A stretch of DNA of 64,000 nucleotides, from the NCBI GenBank assembly GCA_032719365.1, contig CM064870.1, positions 40,518,194-40,582,193 of the forward strand, read 5' to 3'. A model generated the notes under the pieces. That model did not search any database and had not been told where the DNA came from. It worked only from the letters and a program-made list of their open reading frames with translations. Shown here one piece after another: positions 58,233-64,000 of the stretch. The stretch comes from Prinsepia uniflora. Its lineage: Eukaryota; Streptophyta; Magnoliopsida; Rosales; Rosaceae. Every line of letters begins with the position of its first letter. Within the stretch, counting starts at the first letter, position 1. The position numbers and the translations under genes are program-made.

Positions 58233-60064
58233 TAACATGACCCATTCCGAAAAACCTTGACAATTATGTGGGATCCTACTCCCGTCTGACAATTAATACC
58301 CAAATGTCGAAAATAGCATTAAAAGATTACACCATAACAACCAAACCATTTAACTGTCAAACCAAGGTTAATTTAAACATCCATTCAAGTTTAATACACA
58401 GAGCATAAGTTTTGTAACATAATTCAGAACGCAAAATTTTACCCTAACCGTTAATAAGTATACAGCGTCTCGTTTATGCTTTCGTTCCTAAACAGGTCCT
58501 CGTCGTCGTGCCACGACCTAAAGGGCAATTAAAATTCATAAAAATGTTAGTGGACAAAAAATAACCTTTTAAAAGATAATTGGAAAAACATATGTTTATA
58601 CCCTCCGTTTTATAAAACTATGCATCCACAAAAAACTACTAAATCTTAGTAAAAATGGAGCACGGTTTATGACCTCGAAACATGTGAAAAAATATTTATA
58701 AAATAAACAGCATCAGTAATTCAACACAATAATCACAAGATCATCACACAGTCACATACAGTCAACCCATCCTCGATGCTCAATATTAATCAGCATATCA
58801 ACTGCTATATCGGTAGGCAAGCCACTCGGGATATAGAGCCCAGCTCGATATCCAAGTGGAAACTGACTTAGCATATAAAGCCCAACCCGACATTTGAGTC
58901 GCCATCACAATACTAGTCTGAGGATACAGAGCCATGCTCGACGTCTGAGACTAGCCAACCAAAAAGAATCCCGAGGAGAGTTGTCCACATCACAATATCT
59001 CACATCACGATTATCGAGAAAACACACTTTATAACCCATAGCCATACTTCAACTCAAATCTACAATTTAAGTAAAACCCAAAAACATAATTTAAAGAAAA
59101 TCTCGTAAAACGTGCAATAATACAATTCTCGTAAAATCGTCAAAAAGCACACGAAATCAAGCCTAAACCTGAAACATAACTTAAGTCAATTCTCGTGAAA
59201 CATGCACTTTAAATAATTCCAGTAAAAATTACCAAAAATCATATAAAAATCATAATTAACCAAATATCACCAAAATCTTATAGAAAATCATTAAAATAAG
59301 TAAATATGCATGCATTATGTTTTATTAAAAATAAAAGTCTACTCACAGTCTGATTTCGCCGTTTATTCTCGGTCTAATGGTTCCTTATTGACTTTGGGGG
59401 CTACGTCTTGGTATTTTTTCACCCAAGCTTTTAATTCGTCCAATACTTGTTCTTCAGTTTTTGGGGGCTTTCAACGTCCAAAACTTCGACCCAACAACCT
59501 ATTAGGGTTGCATGGACTTGTAAAGAAGCTTAGTTCAAGTTCACATACCTAGAAACTCTATGGTGCAATCAAACTCAGATTTCCTTCTTCTCAGGTTTGT
59601 TTTGAGCCTTTGGGTATGGGGGTTTCTCTTTTTCACACTTCCCCCTCCTTCCCTCTCCTTCCTCTATGTCTACCTTTTTTTCTTAGTAGCTCATGCCATG
59701 GTTTTTGGGTTTGGGTTTCTCACAAGCTTGGGTAATTTTTCAACTCAAAACTTCACCACACACCTCTATTTCCATATGTATGTAATTATATGAACATATT
59801 ATACCACAAGGATAGGTCGGTGAAACAAGGAAGGATTGGTAGGATTCTAGACAAGTGTCACTTTCACCTTATTTCCTGCACTAAAATTGCTAAATTACCC
59901 TTTTAAGTCAAAATTATTGAAATGCCCTTGTACTATTTAAACCCAAAACGAATTCATCTGAACTCTATTTTCAGCATATTGCCTATCTACGTATCAGGAG
60001 CAAAATGGTCATTTCCTTTTTAACTTTTCTAATTTTACCCTTATTAATATTCCGGGTCGTTACA
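58233..60064 (-). repeat. 3' LTR of a gypsy element, minus strand
   Basis: Minus-strand start TGTAACGACCCGG at 60064 directly after a PPT (AAGGAGGGTAAG, 60066-60077); end GGGTCATGTTA at 58233. Three stem-loops at 58822-58954 correspond to those at 26315-26441. Confidence 0.8.
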
Positions 60065-60633
60065 ACTTACCCTCCTTAAAAAATATTGTCCTCGAAATTT
60101 AAACAATCAAATCTAATGCATATCTTGACTTACGTCCAAAACCTACTCGAATATCTAGATATTCGAATCCTAACCCAATACTCATAATGTCTGAGAACCA
60201 ATAAATGTGTAACTTCGGGACCTACATAAACACATAATCTTAACCAAAAATAAATAGTGCACCTATCACCATGTCTGGTGTTTCACGAGCCTCTAGTCAT
60301 GTCATAGCAAGCACTTGTGCTTGAAGCTCTGAAGATCAGCCACGTCCTCATGATCTACTCCCAGCTCCACTAGTTGGTGTTAGACTTCATCCTGATGTAC
60401 CCAAAGCTTGATCATAATCTAACCTAACATGTCTAGTTGTACCACCACCTTAGCGATTTGGGCAATATCTACTGATATGCCCAAGTTCTTCACAACTGAA
60501 ACAACGAAGCGTAGAGGATCTATCGTCCCGCCTATTTTTTGACTATATCAAAGTTCGACTAGATTGGGCAAGTATCTAGGGTCACAACTCCACACGCTAG
60601 TTACATCCCGATCCAATCTCTTAACTGCCAGAA
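60065..60633 (-). pseudogene. Gag zinc knuckle and Gag-protease linker remnant, minus strand
   Basis: 60503-60462 encodes CFSCEELGHISRYC, a perfect CX2CX4HX4C zinc knuckle. 60330-60241 encodes LEARETPDMVIGALFIFG, typical of the Gag-to-protease junction in plant chromoviruses, with stops nearby. AATTTCGAGGACAATATTT and the PPT follow towards 60065. Protease, RT and integrase are missing, so a large internal deletion joins the gag end to the 3' end. Confidence 0.85.
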
Positions 60634-62955
60634 TGACATGACCTATCCCAATCCCCCTGGGATGTGTCATGCTCCCGTCTGAAACGAAGTGTCAGACAAG
60701 GGATAATACGTACCTCAGTCCTTACGGGGCTCCCAGAGCGCGCCAGGATTGGTGAAGGAGTGCGATGTCTCGGTCTCTGTTATATCCCACAACCATGGTC
60801 AACTTGAAGGGCAATAAAAACCATTCAGCAATGTGAGTGGACGAAAATTAACAAGTTCATAAAAACACATTTCATAAAGATATTTATGCCCTTCACTAAA
60901 AAGTATGCATGCATCGAAAATCAGTAATCAAAACATTTACTCAATAGACCATTAGAGCCTTAGCCCAAAAACCGAAAATCAAAATCAAGTGTGGGAACTC
61001 AGCCCAAAATAGTAGAATACCAAATCCGTATACACAAACCAAGTGGGCCACTGCCCGAATCCATAAACACAAATCCAATCAAAAAACCATTTCATATATC
61101 CAATAGTCCATATTTACCACATAACCATCCTCGGCATCCCAGATGCCTAGCGTCCCAGACACTTGACGTCCTAGACGTCATATCTCATGGTAATAAGCAA
61201 CGCGTGCTACCCGGGGTCTCTCCAAGTTAATATCACTGACATCCCATATGTCTGACGTCCCAGACGTCTAATCATAGCATTCCTGCTCTTGAGTCAACAT
61301 ACGGTCTGGTAGCTCCGTATAATGACCCCTCGCAGGCAATGCACCGTGACTTCCCAAGTGTCCCAGACACCTGAAGGGGACCATTTTTGACGACCCGTCC
61401 CGAATTAACGGGATTAATTAAGGATTAGACGAGGATTAGCGGACGTTCGGGTGAAATGACGATTTTACTCCTAGAATGGGCGAATCGTTGACTTTTCATT
61501 CAGACGATCCAATGGACTTTGGCTGATGACTGTGACGTAGTTTGGGACGTCACGAGTTCATGGACAGGTGGCACGCTTAATTCCAACGTTCGAGGAGGAA
61601 GTTATGACGATCGGAAGTTCGGGGGCATTTTGGTAATTTAGTTAAATAGGGGCCAATAGTTGACTTTTAACCCGGGAGGTTCGATGGCCGAGGGCCGAGG
61701 ATCGTTACGTAGATAAGGATGATACGAATTCGTTGATAGGTCGCACGTCAAATTCAGACGTTCGACAGAGAAGTTAAGGTTCACGGAAGTACGAAAGTAC
61801 TATTGCACATTTTACTAGACATCACACTCCTCCTCCTACGATCCTGGCGTGCTCTGGACGCCCCGGTGAGGGCTAGAGTTGGAATTTTCTCTGGTCTGAC
61901 ACTTCGTGTCAGACGGGATCCGGAGCGTTCCACGTTAATCCCGGGGGATTTGGGACGGGACCTGACACCATCACATATCATTATATCAAGATGGTATATG
62001 GAAAACAGTTTTACAAAGTTATTTCAAAACATCTCAAAGGGCCCTGCCCGAAATCTCCATAAACATCACAAATCCATTTAGGGTCCCTGGCCCAAAATCA
62101 CGTTTATGAAACATAGGGTCCCAGACCCGAAATCATATTTATAAAACTCAACTGGGCCTTATGCCCGATTTTGTAAACCACTGGGCCCTCGGCCCAATCA
62201 CATAACTCAAAAGGGTCTTAGCTCGATTTCGTATACCAATTGAGCCCTTGGCCCGATCACATAATTCAAATGGGCCTCATACTAGAATTCATCTTTCCAA
62301 AACCAAAACCATGCCATAGAACCATTATTAAACTCACAACCACATAGCAATAGCATATACTCGTAAACCTTGAAATAAGTGTAAATATGAAAGTACCTCG
62401 AAATACGTGCAATCATGTAAACCACCAGTGCCACAATCATCATCATAGAAATCACGTATGTAAAACATATAAAATAGTTATGCATGCATCACAGTTTAGA
62501 AAACGAAGTCCACTCATAGACCGTCCTACGCGGCCCCCTCGATACGCGTGCCACAAGCCCTCCATGGCCCCATCACTATCATCGAGACTTCCAAACCTGT
62601 ACAAACCACACTAGAGGGTTACTAACCTCTTCATTAACCTCCTATTAAAGTCCCATAATTTTCCCGAATTTTTAACTATTTTTGAACTCGATTCAAAACC
62701 TTCGGACACTCCGAAACATATTGAAACGGTGTCTGATCGACAAGAAACCAGTTCCAAAATGTTTGTTACATCGAATAGATTAAAAGTCATGTTGAAAACA
62801 TCCCCAAAATGCTCTCCACGCACCCCCACACGCCTTTTAAATCCAATGAGCGTGAAACCCACGCGCTAGGTACTATTCATCATCCGTAACCTGTGGCCGA
62901 CCAGTTCAGACCGGTCTGGTCCAACCGAACCGGCGATCACGGTTCACGTTATAAT
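60634..62955 (-). mobile_element. Family-B-like LTR, minus strand, truncated and interrupted
   Basis: Begins on the plus strand as TGACATGACC (its 3' end on the minus strand) and matches 22831-25729 in reverse, including the hairpin at 60677-60697. It is interrupted at 61386-61967 by a family-A LTR, and cut at 62955 by the start of another LTR at the position equivalent to about 23958 of the plus-strand copy. Confidence 0.8.
61386..61967 (+). mobile_element. Short family-A solo LTR (582 bp) with large internal deletion
   Basis: Its first 420 and last 160 bases match the two ends of the 3185-bp LTR at 14166-17350; about 2.6 kb between are missing. The start is TTTGACGACCC (TG changed to TT). 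Flanks CCATT (61381-61385) and CCATC (61968-61972) form a 5-bp duplication with one change. It retains the hairpin (61894-61914). Confidence 0.88.
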
Positions 62956-64000
62956 TGTCAGGACCCACCCCGGTTTCACCCCGAAACCCGAGGTAAATCC
63001 CGCTCCCGTCTGACTCCCCGACACAAAACTCAAGTAAAACTTACTCACATTCTATCTAGTCAAACGCAGGAGTAATTAGACACAAAGTCCCGAAGGTAGC
63101 ATTTACAGAGCATACAAAGAAAAATAAAACCGATAACTACACGCACACAGAAGCCTTTACTCTACTCTGGGAACCCTCACGTCACTTCTATGCCTCAGAC
63201 TCTGCCTCGACGTCAAGACCCCGCGCTTGCTCCACAACCTGGAGGGCAATTAAAACAGAAAATGTGAGTGGACCAAAAGTACAAAAGTTCAAAAACCATT
63301 TTATAAGAAAACCGAGTTAAACCCTCCGTTTTGAAACCACATGCATAACCAACAGTTATAAACACATTTATAAAGAATCATCCTTAACATCATAAGAAAC
63401 AGAAACACTATAAAATACCATAAGAAACCATACTATGAGTATCAGAAACCATAACCACCAAATCATCATTTTCCCGATCAAACCTGCTGGATCTATCCGA
63501 GTCTTTAAACTCCCGAGTCTTTAAACTCAATCCAGGCCTTAATCATATCCGAGTCTTTAAACTCCCGAGTCTTTAAACTCAAGGCCTACGGGGGAAAATC
63601 AATATATATCCGAGTCTTTAAACTCCCGAGTCTTTAAACTCAATCCGGGTCTTTAAACCCAATCCGGCCGGTCCCCCGTCACATATATCCGGGTCTTTAA
63701 ACCCAATATCCAGATCCAGCAAATCCAATCCCAAAACCATTTGAAAACCATTTACCAATCCACATCCAAACCCGAATTCGAAATCACTGGTCCGAAGCCC
63801 TTCCGGCGTTCAGAACCGTCATTCCGAACCCAAATCCGGAATACCACTTTTCAATCTTAAAACCAAATCTCGTTTCCCGAAATCTGTTTCTAAAACCACA
63901 AACCTTGATCATTGAAATCATGTTCCAAAACCCACTTATAACCATTGAAAACCACTTATTAATTGAAATCCCAATATAATCAGAAATCAACCTTTTATCG
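62956..64000 (-). repeat. Family-F LTR, minus strand, continuing past the window
   Basis: Plus-strand TGTCAGGACCCACCCCGG is the 3' end of the LTR and matches 45959 onward over about 500 bases with small differences. The hairpin array at 63498-63705 lies inside. The other LTR end is not in the window. Confidence 0.8.
63498..63705 (-). repeat. Tandem GAGTCTTTAAACTC / GGGTCTTTAAACCC units
   Basis: About eight units with 4-bp arms around CTTTAA. Most are GAGT/ACTC; two are GGGT/ACCC, with both arms changed together. Higher-order duplication: TCCGAGTCTTTAAACTCC pairs recur three times with different spacers. A single unit is at 46471 in the related LTR. Confidence 0.85.

Noticed and set aside
63498..63705. 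Regularly repeated units resembling a CRISPR array
   Set aside because: Units are 14-18 bp, spacing is irregular, spacers are themselves related, and the context is a plant LTR. It is a minisatellite of hairpin units.

Overview
This 64 kb window is intergenic heterochromatin-like DNA from a flowering plant, most likely a eudicot with a repeat-rich genome. The evidence is the repeat families themselves: Athila and Tat Ty3/gypsy elements, chromovirus-type LTRs, Cassandra TRIMs carrying 5S rRNA sequence, a CACTA element, a MULE and hAT MITEs. I cannot name a species. No intact host gene is visible. The only long open frame is a retrotransposon polyprotein, and everything else is mobile DNA nested up to four layers deep.

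Layout. 1-11437 is an almost complete, apparently very young Athila-type element (5' LTR cut by the window start, tRNA-Asp primer site, intact 1836-aa Gag-Pol, PPT, 1854-bp 3' LTR). It sits inside the primer-binding site of a non-coding large-LTR element (11438-17350), which lies in the 3' part of a further gypsy element. The LTR of that gypsy element (17539-27071) is split by a second Athila that has lost gag-pol (18972-26001), itself split by a solo LTR (22831-25729). 27072-48648 is a third, broken Athila holding a solo LTR, a 15-kb CACTA transposon (29910-44944, TSD TCC) and another solo LTR. The CACTA holds a MULE (30286-39874), a Cassandra TRIM, two hAT MITEs and apparent exons captured from host genes (nucleoporin NUP62-like and IQD-like). 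The MULE holds a second Cassandra and two solo LTRs. 48649-57582 contains an Athila-like LTR piece, a solo LTR and a decayed Tat element with two RNase H domains. 57583-64000 contains minus-strand LTRs inserted into one another.

How the parts relate. Athila-1 is the only element here that looks able to make its own proteins. Cassandra, the MITEs and the non-coding LTR elements would depend on enzymes from other elements.

Most unusual signal. Several unrelated LTR families carry serial stem-loops in which the loop or layout is conserved while the arms change in a compensated way. They are four hairpins with a CCGCTGTTCGG loop in the Athila-1 LTR, about 16 mini-hairpins with GGGC/GCCC, GGAC/GTCC and GGGT/ACCC arms at 15827-16310, three hairpins with 24-nt loops at 26315-26441, and GAGT/ACTC versus GGGT/ACCC units at 63498-63705. 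I read these as candidate selected nucleic-acid structures. All calls were made by eye from the sequence; no alignment or database search was run.
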